Assembly: GCF_013307435.2 (NCBI RefSeq)
Contig: NZ_CP102845.1
Coordinates: 1,054,001-1,118,000 of the forward strand
Reading direction: 5' to 3'
From: Microvirga terrae
GTDB lineage: Bacteria; Pseudomonadota; Alphaproteobacteria; Rhizobiales; Beijerinckiaceae
Length of the DNA: 64,000 bases
Shown here: in pieces, positions 44,887 to 53,409 of the stretch
How positions within the stretch are numbered: the stretch's first letter is position 1
How the letters are laid out: every line of letters begins with the position of its first letter
Notes under the pieces: generated by a model
The model's input: only the letters and a program-made list of their open reading frames with translations
Databases searched by the model: none
Told to the model about the DNA's origin: nothing
Made by a program: the position numbers and the translations under genes

Positions 44887-45768
44887 ATGCCACGCCGCGC
44901 CCTTCTGATCGTCAATGCCAAGAGCCGCAGCGGCGCCGCCCAGTGCGAGGTCGCCATCGAGCGCCTGAAGGATCATGGCATCGAGCCCGTCCATCTGGAA
45001 TGCAGCCGCCGGGAAGACCTGTCACCGCTCATCGTCAAATATGCGAAAGACGTGGACTGCGCCGTCGTCGGCGGCGGGGACGGCACCTTGAACGCAGCCG
45101 CCTTCGGTGTGATCGAGGCACGGTTGCCGCTGGGAATTCTTCCCCTGGGCACCGCCAACGATCTCGCCCGCACATTGGGCATTCCCTTCGATCTCGACGG
45201 GGCCGCCCAGGTCATTGCGGACGGCCTGACGCGCAAGATCGATCTCGGCATCGTCAACGGCGAGCCCTTCTTCAACGTGGCGAGCCTCGGTTTGTCGGCG
45301 GAACTGGCGCAGAAGCTGACGCGGGACATCAAGCGCCGCTGGGGCCGCCTCGGCTATGCGCTGGTGGCCCTGAAGGTTCTGGCCCAGGCGAAGCCCTTCC
45401 GGGCCACCATCACCAGCGAGAACGAATCCGTTCGCGTGCGAACGCTGCAGATCGCGGTCGGCAACGGGCGCTTCTACGGGGGCGGGAACGCGGTGGAAAA
45501 GGATGCCGCCATCGACGACCAGCATCTCGACCTCTACAGCCTCGAACTGGAGCGCGCCTGGAAGCTCGCCCTCATGGCGCGGTCATTCCGCTACGGGCAG
45601 CACGGCGCCTGGAACGAGGTTCGGGCGGTCCGGGCTCAGGAGTTCGACATCCGCACGCGCAAGCCGAGGCCGATCAATGCGGATGGCGAGATCGTGACCC
45701 GGACGCCCGCCCATTTTTCGATCCGGCCGGCGGCCGTGACCGTGTTCGCTCCGAAATCCGGAGATTAA
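44887..45768 (+). CDS. Diacylglycerol kinase family lipid kinase (YegS/BmrU-like)
   Basis: A 293-residue lipid kinase. The N-terminal catalytic domain shows RALLIVNAKSRSGAA and the signature VVGGGDGTLNAAAFG. Next comes LGILPLGTANDLARTLGIP, typical of the DAGK_cat superfamily. The C-terminal beta-sandwich carries GNGRFYGGGNAVEKDAAIDD. Members phosphorylate diacylglycerol, phosphatidylglycerol or sphingoid bases; which applies is not visible. The 3' end overlaps the convergent DUF1127 gene by four bases. Confidence 0.93.
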   Translation: MPRRALLIVNAKSRSGAAQCEVAIERLKDHGIEPVHLECSRREDLSPLIVKYAKDVDCAVVGGGDGTLNAAAFGVIEARLPLGILPLGTANDLARTLGIPFDLDGAAQVIADGLTRKIDLGIVNGEPFFNVASLGLSAELAQKLTRDIKRRWGRLGYALVALKVLAQAKPFRATITSENESVRVRTLQIAVGNGRFYGGGNAVEKDAAIDDQHLDLYSLELERAWKLALMARSFRYGQHGAWNEVRAVRAQEFDIRTRKPRPINADGEIVTRTPAHFSIRPAAVTVFAPKSGD

Positions 45769-45971
45769 TGCCGGCCGCACCGGACGACATCCTCGATGTT
45801 GCCGGGGGTGAGGCCGATATCGTGCATCGCGGCGTCGTCGAGGGCGCTGACCTCGCGCAGGGCGCGCCGGATTTCGATTTCGTGCATCAGGGAAACGAAG
45901 AGGCTGCGGATGCGCGACGGCTTGGCGGACGACGGCTGGGAGGTCCGGAAGGTGACCGGGTGGGCTGTCAT
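45765..45971 (-). CDS. DUF1127 family small protein
   Basis: A 68-residue protein with the C-terminal DUF1127 block: EIEIRRALREVSALDDAAMH then DIGLTPGNIEDVVRCGRH. This Arg-rich domain occurs in small proteins that bind RNA or affect phosphate and nitrogen physiology in Agrobacterium and Rhodobacter. It is divergent from a LysR-type gene across a 104-base spacer with a palindrome, an arrangement common in rhizobia, so control by that LysR is likely. Confidence 0.92.
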   Translation of the reverse strand: MTAHPVTFRTSQPSSAKPSRIRSLFVSLMHEIEIRRALREVSALDDAAMHDIGLTPGNIEDVVRCGRH

Positions 45972-46017
45972 GGCTGTCTCCTCAAGTTCGATGCGACCAG
46001 AATGCGCCCAGCCCTTG

Positions 46018-46043
46018 CATAATGGAAACGAATGTTCATTATG
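46018..46043. promoter_or_regulatory. Inverted repeat between DUF1127 and lysR genes
   Basis: CATAATG, 12 bases, CATTATG. It lies 33 bases before the lysR ATG and 47 bases before the DUF1127 start, a normal place for a shared LysR-type binding site. Confidence 0.5.
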
Positions 46044-46075
46044 TTGACGATAACGATCCGTTATTGAGGCCGAGC

Positions 46076-46948
46076 ATGGCGCATAATCTCGACGTCAGCC
46101 TTTTGAGGGCCTTCGTGGCCGTGGTGGATGCCGGCGGCATGACGGCCGCCACAGGGGTTCTCAACCTCACCCAGGCTGCCGTGAGCCAGCAGATCAAGCG
46201 GCTGGAAGAGACGCTGGGCGAGGACCTCATCGTCCGCGACCGGCGCGGCATCACCCTGACCACAGCCGGCGAACGGCTGTTCGGGCGGGCCAAGCGGATG
46301 CTCGCCTTGAACGATGAGATCTGGACCGAGATGACGACGCCGGAATTCGAGGGCGAGGTGCGGCTCGGCATCCCGAGCGACATCATCACCACCTACCTGC
46401 CGACCTTCCTGAAGGATTTCGCGCGCCGCTATCCGCGCGTGCAGATCTCGCTCAACAGCGGCTCCAGCGCGTCGCTCCGTGCGAAGCTCTACGACGGCAA
46501 GGTCGACGTGGTGCTGGCCACCGAGATGGCCTGCGATCCCGACGGCGAGAATCTCGTCATGGACCGGCTCGTATGGGTCGGAGCCCGGGGCGGCGATGCG
46601 GCGCGCCAGCGTCCGCTGCCCGTCTCCATCGGCTGTTCCGACTGCGCGTTCCGTGCCCCGATCCGCGAGGCGCTGCAGAAGGCTGGCATCGAATGGCGCT
46701 CGGTCTCCGAGGTGACGAACACCTCGGCCCAGGTGGCGACGGTGGCGGCGGACATCGCCGTGATGGCCTGGATGGCCTCGACCGTGCCGAGCGGCTTCGA
46801 CGTGCTGGGAGCGGATTCGGGCCTGCCGGCCCTGCCGCCCTTCATGGTCAATCTCTACCTGCCGCGCGACGGCGGCAACCATGTGGTGCAGGAACTGGCG
46901 CGGCATATCCGCGAGGCCGTCGAGGACCGGCACCGGATGGCCGCCTAG
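46076..46948 (+). CDS. LysR family transcriptional regulator
   Basis: A 290-residue LysR-type regulator. The winged helix-turn-helix is LRAFVAVVDAGGMTAATGVL then TQAAVSQQIKRLEETLGEDL. The co-inducer domain starts at EGEVRLGIPSDIITTYLPTF. It begins with MAHNLDVSLLRAFVAVVDAG, so the ATG at 46076 (GAGGCCGAGC upstream) is preferred to 46022, which lies within the palindrome. Probably controls the divergent DUF1127 gene and itself. Confidence 0.93.
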   Translation: MAHNLDVSLLRAFVAVVDAGGMTAATGVLNLTQAAVSQQIKRLEETLGEDLIVRDRRGITLTTAGERLFGRAKRMLALNDEIWTEMTTPEFEGEVRLGIPSDIITTYLPTFLKDFARRYPRVQISLNSGSSASLRAKLYDGKVDVVLATEMACDPDGENLVMDRLVWVGARGGDAARQRPLPVSIGCSDCAFRAPIREALQKAGIEWRSVSEVTNTSAQVATVAADIAVMAWMASTVPSGFDVLGADSGLPALPPFMVNLYLPRDGGNHVVQELARHIREAVEDRHRMAA

Positions 46949-47079
46949 AGCATCGGACCCAAAAGTGGGTCCACTTTTGGGGTCGGATCCGATGCTCCCT
47001 CGCTTGGCCGGCGCATCGTTCATCGTGGACCCGAAGGGCCGCGTCAGCGAAAACCGGATCCACTCGTCAACACGATGCG
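46949..47079. repeat. Intergenic palindromic element, family B
   Basis: Hairpin one: GAGCATCGGACCCAAAAGTG with its arm CCACTTTTGGGGTCGGATCC and GATGCTC. Then a spacer and the second unit with GAAAACCGGATCC, ending ACACGATGCG. It fills the space between two gene ends and its tail touches the yraN stop codon. Confidence 0.8.
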
Positions 47080-47457
47080 CTAGCGCATCTCCAGGTCGAA
47101 CGCCGACACGATGTGCCGCGGCCATCTCCTGGGCGCAAGGAACACCGCATCGGCGCGCCAGGTCTTGCCGGCGGCCCACGCATTGCGGGAGAGCCACGCG
47201 CGCACCGCCCGCGAGAAGCGCTGGCGCTTCCTGGCCGTGATGGCCGAGAGCGCATCGTCCATCAGACCGCGCGCCTTCACCTCGACGAACGCGATGGTGT
47301 CGCCGCGCATTACGATCAGGTCGATCTCGCCGCTCGCGGCCGCGTAGCGGCGGGCAAGCGGGCGATAGCCCTTTGCCACCAGGACCAGCAGGGCGATCCA
47401 TTCGGCGCGGTGGCCGCGCAGAAAAGTCGCCTGTCGATGCTCCAGGGCGCTCTTCAT
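47080..47457 (-). CDS. YraN/UPF0102 family nuclease-like protein
   Basis: A 125-residue protein of the UPF0102 family with a PD-(D/E)xK fold: [20 protein letters not shown], then [20 protein letters not shown] and VKARG. The E..D...EVK residues (Glu in SGEIDL, Asp, FVEVKAR) are intact. YraN proteins are linked to recombination or repair in some species, but the function is unsettled. The ATG overlaps the rsmI stop (ATGA), so the two are coupled, as in most proteobacteria. Confidence 0.92.
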   Translation of the reverse strand: MKSALEHRQATFLRGHRAEWIALLVLVAKGYRPLARRYAAASGEIDLIVMRGDTIAFVEVKARGLMDDALSAITARKRQRFSRAVRAWLSRNAWAAGKTWRADAVFLAPRRWPRHIVSAFDLEMR

Positions 47458-48392
47458 GCGTCCTTCTTCGCAAGCGCCAGCGCGCGGGCATAGACCTCGC
47501 GCTTGGGCAGCTCGAGGTCCGCCGCGACGAGCGCCGCGGCATCCTTGATCGAATGATTCTTCAATGCCGCTTCGAGCCGGCCGTCGAGCGCCGCATCGGC
47601 CTCGGCTGCGTGCATCTCTTTCGTCGCCTCGCCGATCAGCACCACGATCTCGCCCTTGGGCGGACCTTCCTGAGCGAATTGCTCGGCGAGTTCGGGCAGC
47701 GTGCCGCGCCGGATCGTCTCGAACATCTTGGTGAGTTCGCGCGCCACGACGGCTTGGCGCTCGCCCAGAACCTCCGCGGCATCGGCGAGCATTTCCGGCA
47801 GCCGGTGCGGGCCCTCGAAGAGCATGAGCGTCCCGGGGATCGCACCGATCTCGGAAAGTCTCGTGCGGCGCGCCCCGCTCTTCGAGGGCAGGAAACCTTC
47901 GAAGAAGAAGCGGTCCGTCGGCAGGCCCGAGGCGACGAGCGCGGTCAGCACCGCGGAGGGGCCGGGAATCGGCGTGACCGGCAGTCCTTCCTCGATGGCG
48001 GCCTGCACGAGCTTGTAGCCCGGATCCGACACCAGCGGCGTGCCGGCGTCCGACACGAGGGCCAGCGCCTGGCCTTCGCGGATCCGGTGGACCATGCGCT
48101 CGCGCACGGCATCGTTGGAATGCTCGTGATAGGACACGAGCGGGGTGGTGATGCCGTAATGGGCGAGGAGGGTCTTCGTCACCCGCGTATCCTCGGCCAG
48201 GACCGCGTCCGCGGCGGCGAGCACGTTCAGCGCCCGGAAGGACACGTCCTGCAGGTTGCCGATGGGGGTCGCGACCACGTAGAGGCCCGGGGTGAGGGGC
48301 TTTGCCTCGGCGGCGAGCCCGAAGGCCGTGAAGGTGGCGATCCGGTCGCTCGGCTCGCGCCGCTTGGTTCGATTGTCGATTCTCTGGCTCAT
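47454..48392 (-). CDS. rsmI: 16S rRNA (cytidine(1402)-2'-O)-methyltransferase
   Basis: A 312-residue SAM-dependent methyltransferase of the tetrapyrrole-methylase fold. Its N-terminal block is [20 protein letters not shown]; others are [40 protein letters not shown] and [20 protein letters not shown]. The C-terminal helical extension is typical. It methylates the ribose of C1402 in the decoding centre. The first two motifs contain the cofactor site. Divergent from the LpoA-like gene. Confidence 0.97.
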   Translation of the reverse strand: MSQRIDNRTKRREPSDRIATFTAFGLAAEAKPLTPGLYVVATPIGNLQDVSFRALNVLAAADAVLAEDTRVTKTLLAHYGITTPLVSYHEHSNDAVRERMVHRIREGQALALVSDAGTPLVSDPGYKLVQAAIEEGLPVTPIPGPSAVLTALVASGLPTDRFFFEGFLPSKSGARRTRLSEIGAIPGTLMLFEGPHRLPEMLADAAEVLGERQAVVARELTKMFETIRRGTLPELAEQFAQEGPPKGEIVVLIGEATKEMHAAEADAALDGRLEAALKNHSIKDAAALVAADLELPKREVYARALALAKKDA

Positions 48393-48528
48393 CGTCGGTC
48401 ACTGTCGCATGAGGGGCGTCGGTGCGGAAGCTGGGTCGGAGAGACCCCGGTCCTGCATTGGAAACAATGTTTACCTTTTGCTGTCACGCTTCTTTCCATC
48501 GCTAGGGCTGTTTCCAAAGGGGGTGGAG

Positions 48529-49812
48529 ATGGCGCGCTTCATCGTTCGACCAGACGGTGGTTCCGGCCGCGCGGTCTGGATTGCCATTGTATCCGCGGCG
48601 CTCGTCCTGTCCGGATGCGTCAGCTCGGGCAGCCGCGCTCCGGCCCGAAAGCCGAGCCGGCCCGCCGCGACCGCGCCGTCCGAGCCGCTCTATGCGGCCG
48701 ATACCCCGTCGCCCGATGGGCATATGCCGGGTGCTCCGCCCGTCCGGGCGATCCCGGGCACCACCATCGGCAGCGGCCCCGTCAAGGTCGCGTTGATCCT
48801 GCCCATGTCCGGGGCCGGGCAGGGCGCCGTGGCGGCGCAGAGCCTGCGCAACGCAGCCGAACTGGCCCTGAGCGAATTCCAGGGATCGGACCTCACCCTC
48901 CTGGTGAAGGACGACAGCGGCACGCCCGAGGGTGCGCAGGCGGCCGCCCAGCAGGCTTTGGCCGAGGGTGCCGAGCTCATCGTCGGGCCGCTCTTCGCCG
49001 GCTCCGTCCAGGCCGTCGGGCAGGTGGCGCGCCCCCGCGGCAAGCCGGTCATCGGCTTCTCGACGGATGCGAGCGTCGCCACTCAGGGCGTCTATCTCCT
49101 GAGCTTCCTCGTGCAGGAGGAGGTGGACCGTATCGTGTCCTTCGCGGTCAGCCAGGGGCGTCGCTCCATCGCGGCCCTGGTCCCCGAGAACCAATACGGC
49201 CGGGTGGCCGGAGCGCGGCTGCAGCAGGCGGCGGCCCGGCAGGGGATCCGCATCGCGGCGCTCGAATTCTACCCGTCGGGCCAGCCTCAAGAAGCCGTGC
49301 GACGCCTGGCCGGCGTGATTGGCGGCCCCGCTCCGCAGGCCGATGCCCTGTTCATTCCGGACAACGGCGACGGGCTGCCCGCAATCGCCCAGGCGCTGCA
49401 GATGGCAGGCTTCAACCCGCTGCGCGTGAAGCCGCTCGGGACCGGCCTGTGGGACGAGCCGCGCGTGACGGCTCTGCCCGTTCTGCAGGGTGGGTGGTTC
49501 GCCGCCCCCGACAAGCGCGGCTTCACGGCCTTCGCCGAGCGCTACCGCGCGCGCTTCAACGTCGATCCGATCCGGCTGGCGACCCTGTCCTACGATGCCG
49601 TGACCCTGGCGGCGGCGCTCGCCCGGATGCAGGGCGCGCAGGCCTTCACCGACGGGATGCTCACGAACCCGGCAGGCTTCGCCGGGGCCGACGGCGTATT
49701 CCGCTTCAATCCCGACGGCACCAACGAGCGCGGCCTGACCGTGCAGGAGATCCGCGGCGGCACCGCCGTGGCGATCAGCGGCGCGCCAAGAACGCTGGTG
49801 GCTGGGAACTAA
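48529..49812 (+). CDS. Penicillin-binding protein activator, LpoA-like lipoprotein
   Basis: A 427-residue lipoprotein. A signal peptide with lipobox LVLSGC puts the lipidated Cys at residue 30. After a Pro-rich linker comes a periplasmic-binding-protein-like type I fold: VKVALILPMSGAGQGAVAAQ, GAELIVGPLFAGSVQAVGQV, ALVPENQYGRVAGARLQQAA. This corresponds to the C-terminal domain of LpoA, the outer-membrane activator of PBP1A; the TPR-rich N-terminal domain of E. coli LpoA is absent, as usual in alphaproteobacteria. The frame from 48292 is open, but the ATG at 48529 starts the signal peptide. Divergence from rsmI, as in many proteobacteria, supports the call. Confidence 0.92.
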   Translation: MARFIVRPDGGSGRAVWIAIVSAALVLSGCVSSGSRAPARKPSRPAATAPSEPLYAADTPSPDGHMPGAPPVRAIPGTTIGSGPVKVALILPMSGAGQGAVAAQSLRNAAELALSEFQGSDLTLLVKDDSGTPEGAQAAAQQALAEGAELIVGPLFAGSVQAVGQVARPRGKPVIGFSTDASVATQGVYLLSFLVQEEVDRIVSFAVSQGRRSIAALVPENQYGRVAGARLQQAAARQGIRIAALEFYPSGQPQEAVRRLAGVIGGPAPQADALFIPDNGDGLPAIAQALQMAGFNPLRVKPLGTGLWDEPRVTALPVLQGGWFAAPDKRGFTAFAERYRARFNVDPIRLATLSYDAVTLAAALARMQGAQAFTDGMLTNPAGFAGADGVFRFNPDGTNERGLTVQEIRGGTAVAISGAPRTLVAGN

Positions 49813-49856
49813 AAGCATTGAAGCCTTCTCACCCACGGTCCGCGGATCTCCGGCGC

Positions 49857-49941
49857 CATCACCGGCCCAGTGCCGGTGATCCCGATGCGAGAAGCGCGGC
49901 GCTCTTCCAATCGAGAGGGCCGGGACAAGCCCGGCCATGAC
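49857..49941. repeat. Intergenic palindromic element, family A
   Basis: CATCACCGGCCCAGTGCCGG then TGATCCCGAT, spacer GAAGCGCGGCGC, ATCGAGAGGGCCGGGACAAG and CCCGGCCATGAC. Compare 40903-40991. Confidence 0.85.
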
Positions 49942-49981
49942 ATGAAGATGTCGAACCGGTCGAGCGAACCAGCAGAGAGCC

Positions 49982-50491
49982 CTACTTGCGGGTCAGCGTG
50001 GCGCTCAGCTCGGGCTTGTTGTTGAGGGTCTGGAAGACCACGCAGTAGCGCTCGGTGAGCTTGAGCAGCTGGTCGATCTTCTCCTGCGGGGCATCCGTGT
50101 CGACCTCGAAGGACAGGCGGATGTTCCGGAAGCCGACGGGCGCAGTCTTGTCGACCCCGAGAGTGCCGCGGAAATCGAGGTCGCCCTCAGCCTTCACGGC
50201 GCCGTGGCGCAGGTCGATCTCGAGGGCGGTCGCGACAGCCTTGAGCGTCACGCCCGCGCAGGCGACGAGCGCCTCGAGCAGCATGTCGCCCGAGCACAGC
50301 TCCGCGCCGGAGCCGCCGGTGGCCGGATGGAGGCCCGCGACGGCGAGCGCACGGCCGGTCTCGACCTTGCAGGCGATGTGCTGGTCGTCGAGCGTGCCCT
50401 GAGCCTTCAGGGTGATCACGGCGGAGTTCGGGTCGCCGCGGTATTGATCCTTCAGCGGTGCCTGGAGGGCGCGAAGCGCAGTCGCATCCAT
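49982..50491 (-). CDS. OsmC/Ohr family protein
   Basis: A 169-residue OsmC-fold protein. The two conserved Cys are in the segments LEALVACAGVTLKAVATALE and LTERYCVVFQTL, the peroxidatic and resolving positions of the family. The N-terminal beta half reads AVITLKAQGTLDDQHIACKV. Such proteins reduce organic hydroperoxides using lipoyl partners. It is not of the Ohr subtype by eye; classification inside the family is open. It lies 19 bases upstream... downstream order shows the Ssu-like operon ending just after its start, on the same strand. Confidence 0.92.
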   Translation of the reverse strand: MDATALRALQAPLKDQYRGDPNSAVITLKAQGTLDDQHIACKVETGRALAVAGLHPATGGSGAELCSGDMLLEALVACAGVTLKAVATALEIDLRHGAVKAEGDLDFRGTLGVDKTAPVGFRNIRLSFEVDTDAPQEKIDQLLKLTERYCVVFQTLNNKPELSATLTRK

Positions 50492-50510
50492 GATGATGTC
50501 CTTGAGATTG

Positions 50511-51299
50511 TTACCACCACAACGCGGCGGCCTGGCGGTCGCGCTCGCGTTGAGGCTGCTGCTGGGGAGCTTTGAGGGAATGGTCCAGGGCCGTCAAGAC
50601 GCGGCGCACGGAGGTCTCGAAGGGGAGGCCCGTCCTGTCGCGCGGGCGCGACAGCGTCAGCGGCAGTTCGTCGAAGATGCGGCCTGGCTTCGGCTGCATG
50701 ACGACGGCCCGGTCGGCCAGCGTCACCGCCTCCTGCACGTCGTGGGTGACGAGCACGACGGTGGGGCGCGTCTCCTCCCACAGGCCGAGCAGATGCTCGT
50801 GCAGGCTCGCGCGCGTGAAGGCGTCGAGGGCCGAGAACGGCTCGTCGAGAAGCAGCACCTTCGGGTTGGTCACGAAGGCGCGCGCGATGGAGACGCGCTG
50901 CTGCTGGCCGCCCGACAGGTCGCGGGGCCAGCGGTTCGCGTGCTCCGACAGGCCGATCTTGTCGAGCGCATGGGCGACGCGCGCCTTCTTCTCGGCGGCC
51001 CCGATGCCGTCGAGGCCGAAGGCGATGTTGTCGGACACCGACAGCCAGGGCAGCAGGCGCGGCTCCTGGAACACGATGCCGACGGACGGGTGAGGGCCCG
51101 AGAGCACCTCGTCGTCGAGGCGGATCCGGCCCGCGCTCGCCCGGTCGAGGCCGGCGATGAGGCGCAGCAAGGTGGTCTTGCCGCAGCCCGAGCCGCCGAT
51201 CAGCGAGACGATCTCGCCTTCCTGCACGGTTAGATTGACGTCGGAAAGCGCGCGTGTGCCGTCGGCATAGGTTTTCGAGAGGTGCTCGAGGTTCAGCAT
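50511..51299 (-). CDS. ABC transporter ATP-binding protein, SsuB/TauB-like
   Basis: A 262-residue ATPase. Walker A is SLIGGSGCGKTTLLRLIAGL, the Q loop is GIVFQEPRLLPWLSV, the signature LSGGQQQRVSIARAFVTNPK, and Walker B VLLLDEPFSALDAFTR with H-loop LVTHDVQEAVTLADRAVVM. The Q-loop wording and length match the nitrate/sulfonate/taurine class. The start at 51299 overlaps the permease stop (TGATG). It completes a three-gene operon with the permease and the binding protein. Confidence 0.95.
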   Translation of the reverse strand: MLNLEHLSKTYADGTRALSDVNLTVQEGEIVSLIGGSGCGKTTLLRLIAGLDRASAGRIRLDDEVLSGPHPSVGIVFQEPRLLPWLSVSDNIAFGLDGIGAAEKKARVAHALDKIGLSEHANRWPRDLSGGQQQRVSIARAFVTNPKVLLLDEPFSALDAFTRASLHEHLLGLWEETRPTVVLVTHDVQEAVTLADRAVVMQPKPGRIFDELPLTLSRPRDRTGLPFETSVRRVLTALDHSLKAPQQQPQRERDRQAAALWW

Positions 51300-52177
51300 C
51301 ACAAGCGCTCCCGCACGGTGTCCTGCCAGCGCACGAGCGGCTTGGTGCCCGCGACGAGGAGGCTGTCGGCGAGCTTGCCCAGCAGCGCGAAAGCGATGAT
51401 CGCCGCGAGGATCTGATCGGGCTTGCCCATCTGCTGCCCGTCCACGAGCAGATAGCCGAGGCCCTCCGAGGCGCCCATGAACTCGGCCGCCACGACGAAC
51501 ATGAAGCCGAGGCCGAGGCCCGAGCGCAAGGCGATCACGGCCTCGGGCAGAACCGCCGGCAGCAGGATGCGGCGCGCGAGCTGAACGCGCGAGAGGCGGA
51601 ACACGTGGCCCACTTCCACGAGCTTGCGGTCGACCGACAGGATCGCGCCGGCGATCCCAAGATAGACCGGGAAGAACACGCCGACGGCGATCAGCGCCAC
51701 CTTCGAGGCCTCGAAGATGCCGAGCCACAGGATGAACAGCGGCACCCAGGCGATCGAGGGAATCGCCCGCAGGGCCTGGAGGGTCGGGTCGAGGAGTTGC
51801 CGGATGGTCTTGCTGGAGCCGGACAGCGCGCCCAGCACGATCCCGGCAACGGCCCCGATCACGAAGCCGACGAGGACGCGCCAGAGCGTCATCCAGGTAT
51901 GGGTCCACAGCTCGCCGGTCTGCGCCAGTCCCCAGAGCGTCGCGATGATGCGGCTCGGCGGCGGAACGAGGCGGCCCTGCGCGAGGCCGAGACGAACGGC
52001 GGCTTCCCAGAGAAGCGCAACCGCAACGGGCAATAAAAAGCCGAGAAGGAGGCGCCAGTCGAAGGCGCGTCGCTTCTCGGTCGAGGCGGGGGCCGCGAGA
52101 GCGGCGGCACCCTCATGGGAGGACCAGGCGTTGCTTGTAGCTTGGCCTGTCACGGCGCTCTCCCGTGATGAAGTCAT
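51299..52177 (-). CDS. ABC transporter permease, SsuC/TauC-like
   Basis: A 292-residue inner-membrane permease with a cytoplasmic leader of 40 residues and six hydrophobic segments (LLLGFLLPVAVALLWEAAVR to FALLGKLADSLLVAG). The EAA-type contact loop is GHVFRLSRVQLARRILLPAV and LPEAVIALRSGLGLGF. It belongs to the BPD_transp_1 class of sulfonate, nitrate and taurine systems. Start and stop codons overlap those of its operon neighbours by one base. Confidence 0.95.
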   Translation of the reverse strand: MTSSRESAVTGQATSNAWSSHEGAAALAAPASTEKRRAFDWRLLLGFLLPVAVALLWEAAVRLGLAQGRLVPPPSRIIATLWGLAQTGELWTHTWMTLWRVLVGFVIGAVAGIVLGALSGSSKTIRQLLDPTLQALRAIPSIAWVPLFILWLGIFEASKVALIAVGVFFPVYLGIAGAILSVDRKLVEVGHVFRLSRVQLARRILLPAVLPEAVIALRSGLGLGFMFVVAAEFMGASEGLGYLLVDGQQMGKPDQILAAIIAFALLGKLADSLLVAGTKPLVRWQDTVRERL

Positions 52178-53145
52178 CAGCGCGATGCGGTCGCGAACCG
52201 GCGGTCGATGAGGGAATCGACGGCGGTGCGCACATTGGCGTCAGGGGCGATGACGCCCGCCTGCTGCAGGGCGAGCCCCGCCGCGAGGATCGTGTCGACC
52301 TGGGGCTGGCCGATATTGGAATGGGTCAGCTCCGTACGCTCGAGCTGGCGCTCGATCACGGTGTCGGACAACTTGGTATAGGCAACCAGGGTCTTCTTCA
52401 GCTCGTCCTTGTTGGCCAGCGCATACTTGCGGGCTTCCTCATAGGCCTTGAGCACGCGCTGCACGAGGGCGGGATTGTCCTTGGCGAAGGATTCCGAGAC
52501 GTTGAGGACGCCCCAGGTGTTGGCTCCCGCATTGCGGTAGAAGAGCTGGGCGCCGCTTTCCACCTCGGCGGCAGCCATCAGCGGGTCGAGGCCGGCCCAG
52601 GCATCCACGTCGCCGCGCTCGAGCGCGGTGCGGCCGTCCGGGTGCTGGAGGAGAACGAGCTTCACGTCCTTCTCGGTGAGCTTGGCTTCCTGCAGGGCAC
52701 GCACCAGGAAAATGTGCGGATCGGTGCCGCGGGTCACGGCGACCCGCTTGCCCTTCAGGTCCTCGACCTTCGTGATGTTCGTGTCCTTGCGGGTGACCAG
52801 CGCGGTCCATTCGGGGCGGGAATAGACGTAGATCGACTTGATCGGGTTGCCGTTGATCTTGCCGATCAGGGCGGCTGCGCCGGCCGTGGAGCCGAAGTCG
52901 ATCGAGCCGGCATTGAGAAATTCGAGCGCCTTGTTGGAGCCCAGCGACTGCACCCAGCGCACGCTGATGCCGTCCTTCTCCAGCTCCTTCTCGAGGAAGC
53001 CCTTGTCCTTGAGGACGAGGCTGACCGGGTTGTAGGTGGCATAGTCGATGCGGATCTCCTTCACCTGCGCGGCGGCGGTGGTCGCCAGGGAGGCGAGGCC
53101 CGTGGCCAGGGAGGCGGCGATCAGGAGGCGGCGGGTCAGGCTCAT
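52177..53145 (-). CDS. ABC transporter substrate-binding protein, SsuA-like (aliphatic sulfonates)
   Basis: A 322-residue periplasmic binding protein with signal peptide MSLTRRLLIAASLATGLASL ending TAAAQ. Typical SsuA/TauA blocks are IDYATYNPVSLVLKDKGFLE, LNAGSIDFGSTAGAAALIGK and VAVTRGTDPHIFLVRALQEA. First gene of the operon and the likely determinant of specificity; sulfonates are the best guess. No ssuD monooxygenase is nearby, so the actual ligand may differ. The start at 53145 is preferred to 53250 because the signal peptide begins there. Confidence 0.93.
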   Translation of the reverse strand: MSLTRRLLIAASLATGLASLATTAAAQVKEIRIDYATYNPVSLVLKDKGFLEKELEKDGISVRWVQSLGSNKALEFLNAGSIDFGSTAGAAALIGKINGNPIKSIYVYSRPEWTALVTRKDTNITKVEDLKGKRVAVTRGTDPHIFLVRALQEAKLTEKDVKLVLLQHPDGRTALERGDVDAWAGLDPLMAAAEVESGAQLFYRNAGANTWGVLNVSESFAKDNPALVQRVLKAYEEARKYALANKDELKKTLVAYTKLSDTVIERQLERTELTHSNIGQPQVDTILAAGLALQQAGVIAPDANVRTAVDSLIDRRFATASR

Positions 53146-53409
53146 CGTGTTCGATCCCATGTTCCGCGCATGGGACGCCGACCCTTCAGGGTCATCACGC
53201 ACCCGGCGCTTTAGCTGCACTTGTTTCGCGCCCGCAATCTGCATGCTCAAATCGGCGCGTGTCCGGTTTATAGAACTCGGTGTTTTTTATGTCAAACACT
53301 ATCTCTTATAAAGAACAGGCTGACCGTTCAGACGGTGCCCGTCACTCCGCCCTTGGGCGGAGCCCCCATCCGGTGGTAAGTCAAACGGTTCCTCGTGCGC
53401 GGTTGTTCC

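Noticed and set aside
47080..48402. 440-residue minus-strand frame reading through rsmI into yraN
   Set aside because: Only its last 125 codons are real (yraN). The upstream part is rsmI read in the wrong frame.
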